Assembly (NCBI GenBank): GCA_009760855.2
Contig: WPIO01000077.1
Location: 776,001 to 840,000 of the forward strand
DNA length: 64,000 nt
Direction of reading: 5' to 3'
Origin: Cristatella mucedo
Taxonomy: Eukaryota; Bryozoa; Phylactolaemata; Cristatellidae
The notes below the pieces were generated by a model, which had not been told where the DNA came from, did not search any database, and was given only the letters and a program-made list of their open reading frames with translations. This document shows positions 1 to 63,893 of the stretch, piece after piece (within the stretch, counting starts at the first letter, position 1; each line of letters begins with the position of its first letter). A program made the position numbers and the translations under genes.

Positions 1-279
1 GCAGCCGAAAGTGCTAAGGAAGAACCTGCTCTGGCTTCTTTCTGTCCAGCTCTGGCTAACTCCTGCGGTTCTAGAGTATTATTAGAAATAGGCTCTTGAA
101 AAACAGAGCACTCCTAGTGACCACTACTAGCAGCGTGAAGGCTAGCAGCCAGAGCGGACTTCCGGTGGCTGGTCGGAACCTATACAAATTATGCAAATAT
201 CTCGCGACCCTGGTGGCACTAGTTTAAAGGTATGTGGATATTGGTTGTTAATACTATAATGAATTTGAAAAGAGCTATG

Positions 280-362
280 TAAGGTGCCGTGCCACACACA
301 CACACGCGCACGCGTACGCGCGCACAAACACACACGTGCACGTGCACGCACGTACACAAACC
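280..362. repeat. Alternating CA/CG tract (Z-DNA type)
   Basis: Imperfect alternating purine-pyrimidine run with CACACA, CGCGCACGCGTACGCGCGC and CACGTGCACGTGCACG segments. Confidence 0.8.
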
Positions 363-368
363 ACATAT

Positions 369-455
369 TTAATAATAATAATACATTTGCATAGCGCCCA
401 CAGAGAACTTAATGTCTTTTTAGGCACTTAGCATATGCTGCAAAGAAATCATGCA
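369..455 (-). mobile_element. LINE 3'-tail fragment (family A)
   Basis: Starts with AATAATAATA, then the tail seen many times here: atttgCATAGCGCCC, AGAGAACTTAAT, gcacttagcatatgctgcaaag. The orientation puts the element's 3' end on the left. Confidence 0.6.
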
Positions 456-3444
456 TACACACGCTCTGACCAACTAGCACACATACCCGAGAACATGCAC
501 CCACCCACCCACACTCGCACGCACCGCACGTACACACCACGCACTTGCTAACACACACACACACATACACACACAAATAGAAATTTTGAGGAGAGACGCC
601 CTGAGTGGGAATAACGCATAGGTGGTACCTTAACGAAAGCTACCCAGCTGTCGGAAAGCGTGCTGCTGAGAGGACATAGCTAGCGGTAGCCAGTGGGGCA
701 CCCTTGGAGCTACTATCTATCTATCTATCTATACTACTATACTATCGCCGTGCTATACACAGGGTGTACTGGCGAGATGTCACACGACTGAATGTCGTCA
801 GCCAAAAGCGTCGCGGCTCGGCCCGCGGCGGTCACTTAGCATCAGTGGGAATCGTCTTGAACTCTTGTGCACAAAAGAGAAGAAAGACACTAGAGCGTAA
901 GTCGGCGTACTAACTGCACAAAGCGCTGGCAACACTCTCGGTCTCTGCAGAGCGCCGCACAGTGTCAGAAGCCACTTCCGCACGGGCGAGCGAGCTACAT
1001 TGCCCGGCGGCAGTATTTCGTTTCCTCTTTTTTTGCGAGCGGCTCTGAAATGCTACGCCGTACTTTCTGCTCTCGTCGCGACGATTAAGTGGACGAGATG
1101 GCTTTAGTTTTTAGCACGTCGGATTCAACCAAGTTTTACTTCGACGTTTCGGGGCTCGATGCAGAGTTTCGCTTGCCACCTCATTAAACCACGATCGATC
1201 GCCGCCTGTCCTTTCAAATGGAGATTCTGCTGACTAGAGCTGTCGAAACAACCCTAGCAGGCAGCTCCATGAAACTGAAATTTAAGCCCCTCTATCGACC
1301 AAGAATGGAACAATGTCGTAAGCAGTCACAGCTATTGAAAATTGCTAGCAGTTGTGAATGAGTTTTCTAAGAAACAAGGCCGTCCTTCGCTAACTAGCTG
1401 GGGATCCCCAGCTGCTCGTTAATGACTTCCGGCCAGAGACATCGAAGTCGCTGGCGGAACTCCCCTAGGCCACACCAATCTTCGGCACTGAGCTTGACGG
1501 AGGCCAGCAGATCGCCGCTCAACTCTGCGCCAACTGCGGCGGCTTTGCCATCCGAAACTGCTAGGCTGACAGCTAGCAGTGCAGCCGCGAGACACCTCCG
1601 ACGCCTCCAACACCTCCCCACACCAACGCTGTCTGCCCATCGCATCTGTGACTTTTAGGATTGGGGGGGGGGGAGTAGCGACCCGGCGTCTGGCTAGGGA
1701 TCGCGTTAGTAATGCAGCGTCGCAATCACGACATGCGCATGCGCAGAGAATGCAGTGCACTTTGTACGCAGGGCACACTACAGAGTGTGTGCGATCTCTC
1801 CTTGTTAGCTGTTCGCAAGTGCCGCTGCAGTCGTGCGGGTCAGGCCAAGCAGGAGCTTCAAATAAATGGCGAACGTTGACGAACAGATTCCCGCCGAGGA
1901 AGCTGTGCGAGTTACGCGTGCTTAGCAGCATGCTGGAAAAATGAGCAGATAATAGCTTTAGATCTGACTAAATTCGCTTGATTTAAAAAGTCAGCTGCAA
2001 TTGGCAGGTATCGATCTACAGTGAAATGCTTTTACAGGTACGTCCAAATGCTACCGAGGAGACAGCCAGATGCACGTTGAACTCCAAAAGCTCCGGGGGA
2101 TAGAAGAAACTGAAACCTGAAAGAATAATTCGGAGTTTGTCTCGTCCGCCCAAGAGTGTAAAATCTTTTGCCATCCAAAACCGGAAGCCAACGTACCAGC
2201 CACACACAATTCTTGGAAGACAACTGCAGTCGGTTTCGTTTCGATGAGGTTTACCTAAATATAGACAACTGGTTCCCTAGCAATGCTTACGTTTCGCTAT
2301 TTTCGGTCAGTAAGAGTATTTGCGGTCACGTGGCTGTTGATTTAAAGAGAGTGTGAAAGCCACTTAAGACCTGTCTTGAAACGCCCTAATTACCTTCAAT
2401 CTTCGGAAAGCCTTAGAACACGGCTATTTAGATACAAACCAATAAAATATGATATTGTCCGCAACCGCAGTGCCGGTGCACGCACTCGCGACCGATTAAC
2501 GCTGCGCCGGAGCAAGCGGCCGTTACGACTGTACTCAGCGGACGCCCATTAAGTGCCTGCGGAATTGGTCCGGTCAGGAGTCCAAGGGAGTGCACTTGTC
2601 GAATGTGGAGCTGTAAATACGACCCCTTTGGAGGAAAGGTGAGAGGTTAGGTGTGTAAATGTGAGTCCGAGGCACTGCTGCAGCTTTGGCCAGATTTAGG
2701 GGATTGGGCGAGAAGCTGCTGCGACCGGCACCGGAAGGCTCCCTGACGGTGCGAAGACCACCGGTGGCGTTTTGAAGACGAATTAAGGTGGCGTCGCTAC
2801 GTGCTGCCCCGCCAGACTAACAAGTGCTCGCGCGCTTGTCGCCCGGCTTTCCGCCACCGCAGTGCCTTGCAAGGTGAAGGCTGCGCTCTATAGCGTGCCC
2901 TAGCCCGCTGGTTTTGGAAACGTCGTACGCGGCTACCCGATCGAAGAATCCGCCATTTCTGCGTCTGAAAAGAAATCACAGGTTGGTTGCCGTTTCCCGG
3001 TTGTGCTCACCAAAGCGCAGTGGCTTCGCCGAAGTTTCGCTCGTTCAACGTCTCTTATAAGTTCGCGGAATGGACATTTCCGTACCGTCCAGTATATCGC
3101 CTGTGTCAGTGTCTTTCGCTTCCGCCATAAAATTCCAAAGCCGGGTTCACCGCTGCCCTTTCACAGTAGCACCCGAAATCCGGCTGCTGCATATTGCAGA
3201 TAGGGATTATCAATTGTGTTGTAGCGAGAAAATTCCCAGCATAAGGCCTGAGTAGTTCGGGGTAACTTAGGTTGGTCGCTTAGTCGTATTTCTTCGAGCG
3301 CCTGTTTTGTGTCTTGGGTTCGGATGAGCATTTTTCTCGCTCGAAGTGCACTGATCTTTTAGCGCGGGATATTGACGAGCGAAGTACTTGTGACGTGTCT
3401 GGAAGAATTGTGCTGACAAAAAATTCTATCGGAAAGCCAGCCAT

Positions 3445-3447
<3 letters not shown>
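456..3447. other. Upstream DNA without a supportable gene
   Basis: Contains ACCC/CACA simple repeats (500-570), CpG-rich patches (about 780-1190, 1400-1850, 2450-3000), a G10 run near 1663 and AATAAA at about 2441. Short ORFs exist on both strands, including a minus-strand 83-codon frame (1394-1645) whose Leu/Ala-rich start looks like a signal peptide, but none shows a family motif or splice partners. Confidence 0.4.
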
Positions 3448-3492
<45 letters not shown>

Positions 3493-3500
3493 AGCGAGCG

Positions 3501-3578
<78 letters not shown>
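3448..3578. repeat. (GA)n microsatellite with a GAGC interruption
   Basis: A polypurine GA tract of about 130 bp broken by GGGGAGCGAGCGAGCG near 3489-3505, 450 bp upstream of the MCM8 ATG. Confidence 0.95.
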
Positions 3579-3581
<3 letters not shown>

Positions 3582-3884
3582 ATGGATCTGCCAGAGCGGG
3601 AAAATGCAGCGCAAAGCTGACGCTATTTATCAAAGTATTTCTAAATTTAACTTGATGCCAAAAGCACTGAAGTTACTATTACTTGACCGGGTAAATTTTC
3701 GAGGAACACGATGAGCGGAGTCTCAGACCAGGAAAGCCGACCGAGTCGTCAAATTCCACTAACATCAATGCTTCAAATCATATATGCTGCAGCTAGCGCG
3801 CAAAAGTATTTCTGTCACAACGAATAGCTTTTGGTCAGTGAGCGATAATGCCGGGCCCCTAAGTATTCCTTGTGGCTTGCCGGT

Positions 3885-4033
3885 TGAATGGCGCGGTAGG
3901 CAGCCTGGGGAGGGGGCGCGGCCGATGGTCATACAGCGAGTCCACGCGCTTCTCTTTGCTGAGTGCGAGAGCGCGAGGTTCGACTGGTCGCCGCGTAGCC
4001 CGCCTGCAGCGGTTGCGCGTGCTTCCGCAGACC
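3885..4033 (+). promoter_or_regulatory. Probable MCM8 promoter/5' UTR, CpG-rich
   Basis: A GC- and CpG-rich stretch directly before the MCM8 ATG, with a GC-box-like GGGGAGGGGGCGCGG near 3907 and several GCGC motifs, and no TATA box in the expected place. The start codon context is strong (ACCATGG). No transcription start can be fixed from sequence. Confidence 0.45.
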
Positions 4034-45859
<41,826 letters not shown>

Positions 45860-46500
45860 TTGTTTGTGTGGTTTCAAATGAAGCTGTCACAAATGATCTT
45901 GTAAAGTGCTTTGGTGCCTGCCATAGTACGAGTGAATGCAATGACCGATATGAGTTTATGGTGGTGCAGCTTGCTGTTGCCACGAAGCTGTTTCCGATTA
46001 CTTCACGAGCAGTGTTACAGTTATTTGTGTTGTTTTATGTTGCTCCATGAGTAAAGGACGAGATGCGACGGCTTTTTCTAACTTATCGTGTGTTTACTTT
46101 TCATGCTGTTCATGCTCGAGATGTTGCCGTTTCTTATGAATTTATTCGCTTAAAAGAATTCTGGAAAATAATGAATTGCTAGATTGTCGTTTTTCATCAG
46201 TGGGTATTGTTTTTAGCCTGAGCGGTTGTACGGCTTCGAGAGCTCACTAGATGGGTCAGTCAGAGATGCCCAAGCTTGCAAGCTTGTCTGATGTTGCCAA
46301 GCAAGCGACTGGCCTTGTCCTGCCTTTCACTCCTCCCCCCCCGGTTTGACCTCAACCGTCTAAGAAAATTATATGTATCTTAATTTATCGGTTGTTAGAA
46401 ACCCCCATAATGCAGCAAACGTGTGCCGTTTCGCTGTGGCTTGTGCAGCAAGTTTGGCCTAGGGGGCCCAGTTTTACTATTCTCGTTATATTTCGTTTTC

Positions 46501-46506
46501 AATAAA
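46501..46506 (+). terminator. Candidate MCM8 polyadenylation signal
   Basis: A canonical AATAAA 642 bp after the MCM8 stop codon, the first clear one downstream. The 3' UTR (about 45,860-46,530) shows no other gene. Choice of signal is inferred. Confidence 0.4.
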
Positions 46507-47139
46507 TGGGTTACAAATTAAATGAATAATATATCATCCTGTGATTTATCAGACTAGACGTGTACTCCCACGAACGAGTGCCTGAAGAGATATATCAAGC
46601 CGAAATCGAAAATAATGCACTTGCTTGGAGCTAAAAGACAAACATATGAGAAACGAAGTGTTATATTCACTGATGCAGTTAATCGAGCAGCTATTAATTC
46701 AATTGTAGCGCTTGAGATGTTAATATATCAACGTTCAAAAGTTGTCGAATCAAACATTAGGAACATTATGTCAAGACTACTTGCCACAGTTTTTATTATA
46801 ATCTTGTCAATTGTAGGAATGTAATTGCATTTGTTTTTCGCGTTCTTCCCAAGTTCATGTCGCTGAGATTCCACCATCTGTGACCTCAAACAAGCCCAGA
46901 TGGCCGTTCTGTGCACTCGTAGGACAACAGAACAAGCCCACGAGGCCTGTTCGAGCGTAGGAAGACTAAACAAGCCCGCCCGCATGGCCGACAGATGCTT
47001 ATGTTTGACAACACAACACACCTTCACGGCTGCTCTGTTCGGCGCTCGTGAGACTGCTCGTGGCCGCTCGGTGAGCTCCCAGGACTTCGTGGTCGCTCGT
47101 TGCGATTGGTCTTCACAACCCGAGAGCAAGTTTGAATAA

Positions 47140-47350
47140 TACTAATTATTTGTATAGTGCCCTCGGTAATTTGTATAGGCATTTTACACATGCCGTCAAG
47201 GAAGCATGATCGAATGGTTTAGGGTAACATGCACAATGTCAACAAGTATATTGTGGTTATAGGTGACATGCGATAAGTCAACACGTAAATATTCTTAGTG
47301 TCAGCATGCACAGTGTCACACGCATAAGCATGCAAAGAACCAATCAAATG
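47140..47350 (-). mobile_element. LINE A 3'-tail fragment
   Basis: TTATTTGTATAGTGCCCTCGG, GGAAGCATGATCGAATGG, then AACATGCACAATGTCAAC repeats shared with the 25.4, 33.7 and 58.9 kb copies. Confidence 0.65.
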
Positions 47351-47425
47351 AATGAAGCGTCAAGATGAAGTACTTGGCATCTCGAGGTCGAAAATAAAAC
47401 GGCGACTGAAATAAAAGCAGCCATT

Positions 47426-47537
47426 TTAAAGCCTCATTTGTATAGCGGCAGAAGAGCCTTGATCGCACACTGCAGGATTCGAACCCACGACATCTTTCGT
47501 AAAGAACGAGCACCTTACCTTCTGGGCTATCACGCCC
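47426..47537 (-). mobile_element. tRNA-derived SINE, family S1 (internal deletion)
   Basis: CCTCATTTGTATAGCGGCAG joined directly to CTGCAGGATTCGAACCCACG, so the middle of the body is missing. Confidence 0.65.
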
Positions 47538-48579
47538 TCGAGGCTGCATTTTTCGGGGTTTTAATGGGCGGCAATATAGGTTCCCCTTAATATTGGCCCT
47601 AACACAATAGCTGCAACTGATTCCTGCAGGCGTGTTTGCGTCGAGGGGCCCTGGCCTTACAGCTGTGTTTCGGATGAGGTGTAGTTTCCTTTGTATGAGT
47701 GACATTCAGACATCAACGAACACTTAAAAGACACCATGCTAATTGAAAGCACCGTTTGTAAATAATCAAATTGCACTAAAGTCAGGGCCCTGGTAAGGTG
47801 TTCAGTGATCTCTTGGTGACACCAATCAGGAAGTCAATGGAAAGTTGGCGACGGTAGGCAAGTTTACACCTTTGCTGTCGAATGCAGTGGTCACGACTCG
47901 ACTGTCGCCTCTGCGACTGATTAGGAGTGGATTGCGTTCCATTTCCTTAATTTTCTTTCGAGATGTGAAGCCGGTGTCTTCGCCTTTTTTTTATCAATGC
48001 AGAGTTTATTCTTACGCTTCCTTCACCGACCTGTTTTGCAAGTGCAGAACCTAAAAGAGGACGAGTTAAGGGGGTCAGAGGCGAAAAGCTTCACCTTCAT
48101 GCCTCGGCTGTACTGGTAGAATGCATGAACCAATAAGATCGATACCGGGGCTACTGTAACCGGAGACACCGACCTATTGTCTCAATCACTAATTAGCATA
48201 TACGGCTGCTACTCTGTTGTACAGCTGGAGCGCTCGGTCGATTGCAAGGTCGGGTGAGGGAACAAGAGCGGCAGGTTGCTCAGTTATTGCCCCTTTTTCA
48301 AAGCGTTTTCTCGGCCTCAAGGCTCGCACTTTCTCATAGATAAACGGCCAGATGCAGGGGTTCTCGGGGCCTCGCACCTGCCATTGTAGCTACCGCTCTT
48401 CCAGCTCTTCCTTTCTCACGCTTGGGGCCAAAGGCTTCGCCCTCTTTGTCACCATTTCCCACCCTCTCCCACCCAGATTCGCTCGTTCTCGGAACTCCTC
48501 TTTTTCACATTTCCACGATCCGAGCACTATCTGGTGCTGGTTGCTATTTTAAACACTCAGAATTAACAATCATAATAGC

Positions 48580-48665
48580 TATAAGACATTTTTATTGGGC
48601 TCTAAGAGAACTAAATTTCTTTCTAGGCACTTTTCATGTTCGGTAAAAGCAAATTATTCATCTGA
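48580..48665 (-). mobile_element. LINE A 3'-tail fragment
   Basis: AGACATTTTTATTGGGC, CTAAGAGAACTAAATTTCTT, TAGGCACTTTTCATGTTCGG. Confidence 0.5.
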
Positions 48666-49089
48666 AGGCCAACAATGAGTGATTTTCTATCGCGTGGCAT
48701 TCATGTTGCTTGACGAGCTCCTACGTTACGATGGTAGGCGACCAAACTTTAAGCTTTGTGTGGCGATCTATAAACGAGGGACGATACCAAGGTTCCTGGC
48801 ATAACGTCATACAACTTGCATCTACACGGCTTTTATACTGCTTCGCAATGCTACGTAAAGTTCTTAGCCTTGGGGATTCTAGACGTAAGGATTCTGTGCC
48901 ACAACTGCCATACTCTGAATCTGTTTAGCTACAAGAGATTATTTGGGCAGCCTTCAAATTGTCGCAATTCGCCTTCGCTGCCGATACCCTCAGCTGCAGC
49001 TTTATTTGCTATCCTTTGCATTCTCTTATACGTAATGGAAGTCGATATTTCTCTGCTGTGTTTGCAGTTGGACACCTTACTTAAACAGG

Positions 49090-49186
49090 GATAGAAAAAT
49101 GGCCCTGGTGCCCCTAATGGCTCTGAAAATTTGAATGTATAGAAAAATGGCCCTGGCGCCCCTAATGGCTCTGAAAATTAGAAGTT
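49090..49186 (+). repeat. ~50-bp tandem duplication
   Basis: TAGAAAAATGGCCCTGG, GCCCCTAATGGCTCTGAAAAT occurs at 49,093 and again at 49,140 with few differences. Confidence 0.85.
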
Positions 49187-49305
49187 AATTCATTAATTCA
49201 TTTATATAGCGTTCTAATAGAACTTTTATTCATGCACTTAGCAGATGCCTGCCGACCCCGGAAATCGAGCGGGAGCTCGTGCGATCGCTTTACAACCAGG
49301 TCTGA
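49185..49305 (-). mobile_element. tRNA-derived SINE, family S2 (diverged)
   Basis: ATTTATATAGCGTTCTAATAG tail, CCCCGGAAATCGAGCGGGAG where box B should be, and CGATCGCTTTACAACCAGG. Sits 130 bp before the CRE/E-box site. Confidence 0.5.
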
Positions 49306-49431
49306 GTGGGTTTGAGTGGGCGCAAGAGGCGCGACGTACGGTAATCTTTTTCTGCCGCCACGGCACTGTTAAATGGTAAAATCAGCTAGCCATATGTTTT
49401 TTTGCAGCAGCGGGAGAAGAAACGTGCCTCG

Positions 49432-49444
49432 TGACGTCACGTGA
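49432..49444 (+). promoter_or_regulatory. Overlapping CRE and CACGTG E-box
   Basis: TGACGTCACGTGA combines a full cAMP-response-element palindrome TGACGTCA (49432-49439) with TCACGTGA (49437-49444). A further GACGTGACG half-site follows at about 49,450. Such sites are common in CpG-type promoters. It lies 3.1 kb upstream of the second gene's ATG. Confidence 0.4.
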
Positions 49445-49499
49445 CCGGGGACGTGACGCCCCCTGACTAGATCGGGGGAACTCCCTAGAACTATTAAAT

Positions 49500-49631
49500 G
49501 CCTGGTGAGTGTCTTTTGACCGAGCCTAGTTGGGAGCGGCGAAATTTTCTTGGCCGATTGACGATCGACGACGATATTTTTCCGCTGAGAGAAGCACATA
49601 CTCTTTAAGTTGAAATTGAGCCAAAGCGACC
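49500..49631 (+). other. Possible non-coding first exon of the second gene
   Basis: About 130 bp downstream of the CRE/E-box cluster, ending in the strong donor AGCGACC|GTAAGTA at 49632. Splicing to the acceptor just before 52537 would place the ATG at the start of exon 2. The 5' boundary is a guess. Confidence 0.25.
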
Positions 49632-50825
49632 GTAAGTACCGTAGCAGCCAAGGCGCCAGAGCGCCTGGCTGCTCAATGTTTCACCAGGGTCGTCGATGGC
49701 GACATTGACCGGGGCTGTGCTCAAGATTTCACCGAGCCAGTCGTCAATAGCGTGCAAGTTTCTCTACTTCTTCTCGATTTCTTCCGTTCGTTGTTGCTAT
49801 CGCGGCAGCGTGGTGTTAGACAAGTGCTATCGTAAGGAGCAGATCCCGTTCCCATGCTTTTCGGGTGTATGTGTTGGGGGAGCGAGGAGTTTGGGGGTAT
49901 TACCCTGTACACTTCCTTCTCCAGCGTAGGGCGGTGCGATGACTCCTGCCCAAGAGTATAATACGATCGAAGACTCGGTTAGCGTAGACTGTGCTGGGGT
50001 AAAATGTAAAGAGCATCTACCGCGTCATCTGTAGCTAAACGGTGGCCGCACGAGTTATCGGAGGGTTCCCTGCAGCCTCCTGTTCACATAAGTGCGTTCG
50101 ATGAAGTTTGATATCCGTATTCGAACGATCGTGCTTGTATTTAGCGGTGCTTGTCGGCGACAAAGCGTCAGTAATCTGGCGACCTACTTCGGTCTCGTTG
50201 GAAGCGCTGCAGTGCTGGTTGCACAAGTCACGCTCCTCTTGAAAGGCTCCACTGAGGTGCTGACGATTTAGTAATACCTGCGACACCGGCGGGTGCTTGT
50301 TGTCGGAGCTTCCAGGATGCGATCTCGACTGACAATCGACCGTTAATGCAAATTGATAAATCTCAGGTGCAAGGTGGCTGGCATAGACGAGGGAAACGGG
50401 GGAGGGGGCGATCATTCTACCTTTATACTAGGAAGAAGTCTATGCCACATCCTACGGTTCTACCAGGAAGAAGCAAGCCTACGCCATCATCCTACCAGGA
50501 AGAAGCCCGCACCTACTCTTACCCAGCCTATCCAAGTACCCGCCACCTCTGTGTGTGTGTGTGGCCTTCGGCCCCGTTGAAAGCCGGCTGGCAAGCCACC
50601 TCGCTGCTTACCTCCATGGAATAGAGCGTCGTCGAATGCAGTTGCAAGCCAGCTATTCCTTATTAGCATAACGTTGGACATCGGTTCCGTAGTGACAGCT
50701 TTGCGAATTTTGAAAGCCGATCTGGACGCTAGCACTTGCTCAGTATTTTCTGAGCTAGCATCTTGAACAGGTCTTGCTAAGTCTGCATTTGAATTATTTA
50801 ATACTACTACTAATAATAGTATAAT

Positions 50826-50957
50826 TCATTGTATAGCGCCCCAAGATAACTTAATCTCTATTCAAGTGCTTTACATATGCCTTGGGGCTCGAGCCCACGA
50901 CCTCAGCCAGACCTTGGTCGGGGCGAGGACCTTAATCGCTGGACCAAACCAGCTCGG
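50826..50957 (-). mobile_element. tRNA-derived SINE, family S2
   Basis: TTGTATAGCGCCCCAAG, GGGGCTCGAGCCCACGACC and ACCTTAATCGCTGGACC, the reverse complement of the 42.6-kb copy. Confidence 0.85.
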
Positions 50958-51129
50958 CGATTTATTGGCCCTACTCCATCGACTGTTGTACACCGAATTC
51001 AGTAGAGTTTTATTTTACAACCCCCAGTTTTCAGTATTTGTTATTCGGCCCTCAAGTTTGAGTGTTTATTGTTAGATTTGCTGCATCGCTTTCTTCCCTG
51101 CTGACTGAACAGTGCACAATGTAATTGCA

Positions 51130-51243
51130 GGCGCTCACCATTAACGACCCAGGTCGTAGTCTCGAGTCTCGTTGGATATGTAGCATATGTAAAGCGCCTG
51201 GACATAGATTAACTTCTCTTAGAGTGCTAGGCAAATGAATTAC
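51130..51243 (+). mobile_element. tRNA-derived SINE, family S2 (head shortened)
   Basis: GGCGCTCACCATTAACGACC, GTCTCGAGTCTCGTTGG, GCATATGTAAAGCGCCTGG and the tail CTCTTAGAGTGCTAGGCAAATG. Confidence 0.65.
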
Positions 51244-51582
51244 ATGCGTGTGTGTGTATATAGTTGGATAAACCGTGTTGTAATCGATTTTAATTGCAAT
51301 ACATAGATTTCGAGATTGGAATTTGTGTGTAGTTCGAGACATGTATAAAGCCTTGCTTCTGAATAAAAGGGCTCTGAAAAAGGAAATGCTTAAAATCGAT
51401 TTGCATGCAGGGCCTGCTGCTAGGTTTTACTTTGATGGTACCGATCACTTTTTGACTCTTGCTGCCTCTGCTCAGCTGTGGTTACAAGCTGTTACTCGAT
51501 GACCGTAGCTTCCCTCCTCATGCAGACTCGGACACTTACCTTTCCCCAGCCTTCCTATACTGCTACTTGTACGGTGGTTACT

Positions 51583-51668
51583 TGAAAACGTGAGAAGCAC
51601 AGCAGAGCTAGGACAACCAGCGGAAGAAGCATGGTTGTCCTAGCTCTGCTGTGCTTCTCACGTTTTCA
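51583..51668. repeat. Perfect inverted repeat: 37-bp arms, 12-bp loop
   Basis: The left arm 51583-51619 (TGAAAACGTGAGAAGCACAG...GGACAACCA) is the exact reverse complement of 51632-51668; the loop is GCGGAAGAAGCA. It could form a cruciform or a long RNA hairpin. Confidence 0.95.
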
Positions 51669-51814
51669 TTTCAATGTGAGATGAAGTCTAATGCCCATGC
51701 TTGAGCATTAAAAGCCGATCACACTCCTGCGTGCCCTATTGATAACCTCAGCATAACTCCTGCTAAGTTTTAGCGGCTGTGTGGAGCTACAACCAAGATA
51801 CATAAAGCAGGTTC

Positions 51815-51985
51815 AAGGTCAGCTGATTTAATCCCCTCATTTATGTAGCAGTAGAAAAGCCTTGAGAAAGAGAAAAAAATTATCTAATCAAATTAATTAA
51901 TGTAAAGTTTTTTAAATTAATTTAAAATATAAATTTTAGAAAGCTATCAAAATTGCTTGCAGTGGGCAATGAAGGATTGCTAAAG
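51815..51985 (-). mobile_element. tRNA-derived SINE, family S1, split by AT-rich insert
   Basis: TCAGCTGATTTAATCCCCTC and GAAAAGCCTTGAGAAAG at the left, then about 80 bp of AT-rich DNA, then ATTGCTTGCAGTGGGCAATG. Old and broken. Confidence 0.45.
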
Positions 51986-52536
51986 CACTCGACTACAAAA
52001 CGTGTCAAGTGGAAGAATTTTTTTTTTAGGCGGAGACCTTTCTGTAACACCGTAGATCCGGGTGACTAGCACGTGAGGGGCCTGTGTTTTGCTGCCATAA
52101 TAGCATGCGAATCATGCAATGACGACACTTTTCCGTTGTCAACGTTGTGAGAGTACGGTGCTTCGATCACTGCCTGGTCCCGACCGTGCAGCCGATCAGT
52201 TGAACAGGACCGCCGGGTTGATCGAAGCGAAGGCAGAGTTCGCTATTATAAGGTGTTATATATTGGCAGATAGGCCTAGTTTCCAGAGAAACGTTCATCA
52301 TGGGTACCCAACTATACATGCTGCGCATGTATGAGCGTATTCTCTAGTTAGGATGCCTCCCTGGCAGAGTGCGGAAGCAGCAGCGGAAGAGCTAGCCGAT
52401 CCGTCCGTCGCAGCCAGTGCGGCCTCCTTCACCCTCCTTCATCCGAGCTGCCGTCGCACGTGGGGTCGGCTGCTTTTGGCGGCTGGGGCCCTACTCTTCC
52501 TCTCCCGTTGTCACTGCGCTGTCACTGCCGCTGCAG

Positions 52537-63277
<10,741 letters not shown>

Positions 63278-63384
63278 GTAAGATGGTGCATTTGGCTGTG
63301 GTTTAGTGATTGAGCCTCACATTGAGAACATCGTTGAGCTGCCAGCTGAATAATAATGCTAACACCAGCAGCAATACTGCTACT

Positions 63385-63735
63385 TCTACTAATAATAAGG
63401 TAATTATGTAGCACCCTAAGAGAACTAGATTTCTTTATAAGCTCTTTGCATATGCTGGAAATGAATCTTACCAAGTGATTAGTGATAACATGCATAGTAT
63501 CAGCAGAAATAAGCACAATAAGGACAATGCACACCGATTGAGCTGATACTGGGTGTTAACTAGTTCAAGTCGGGGGATGCTGTGTTGTCAGTCGGGGAGT
63601 GAGTTCCAGACTTAATGAGCATATGAACTGCTGGCGCGATCTCCAATGGATTAGAACTTGGTTAGAGGCACAGCTAAACGACTTGAATCAGATCAGAGCG
63701 TGGTACCGTGCAAAGTCCGATTAGAAAGTATGTTG
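63385..63735 (-). mobile_element. LINE A 3'-end fragment
   Basis: AATAATAAGGTAATTATGTAG, CACCCTAAGAGAACTAG, then GTCGGGGAGTGAGTTCCAG of the ORF2 end. In the intron after exon C. Confidence 0.65.
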
Positions 63736-63800
63736 GAGAGCTTGGCCCGAGCAAGCTGAAGTTATGCAAACAGCAGTCATCGTCACTATGGTAGTGGCCG

Positions 63801-63818
63801 GAGAGAGAGAGAGAGAGA

Positions 63819-63891
<73 letters not shown>
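63801..63891. repeat. (GA)n microsatellite
   Basis: GA tract interrupted once by TGG. The remaining 109 bp to the window end show nothing. Confidence 0.95.

Positions 63892-63893
<2 letters not shown>

Larger units (their letters stand above)
49640..52300. other. Intergenic DNA before the second gene
   Basis: Apart from the S1/S2 SINEs and the hairpin listed separately, this holds a GC-rich stretch with repeated ACCAGGAAGAAGC units (50,430-50,510), a short GTGTGTGTGT run and no ORF with a recognised domain. Confidence 0.4.

Noticed and set aside
1394-1645. Minus-strand secreted protein of 83 codons
   Set aside because: The Leu/Ala-rich start resembles a signal peptide, but the frame is short, in a CpG-rich patch, with no family match or splice partner that I can see.
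46728-47129. 133-codon minus-strand ORF
   Set aside because: Composition changes in the middle, no motif, no conservation evidence; it overlaps a GC-rich patch next to LINE DNA.
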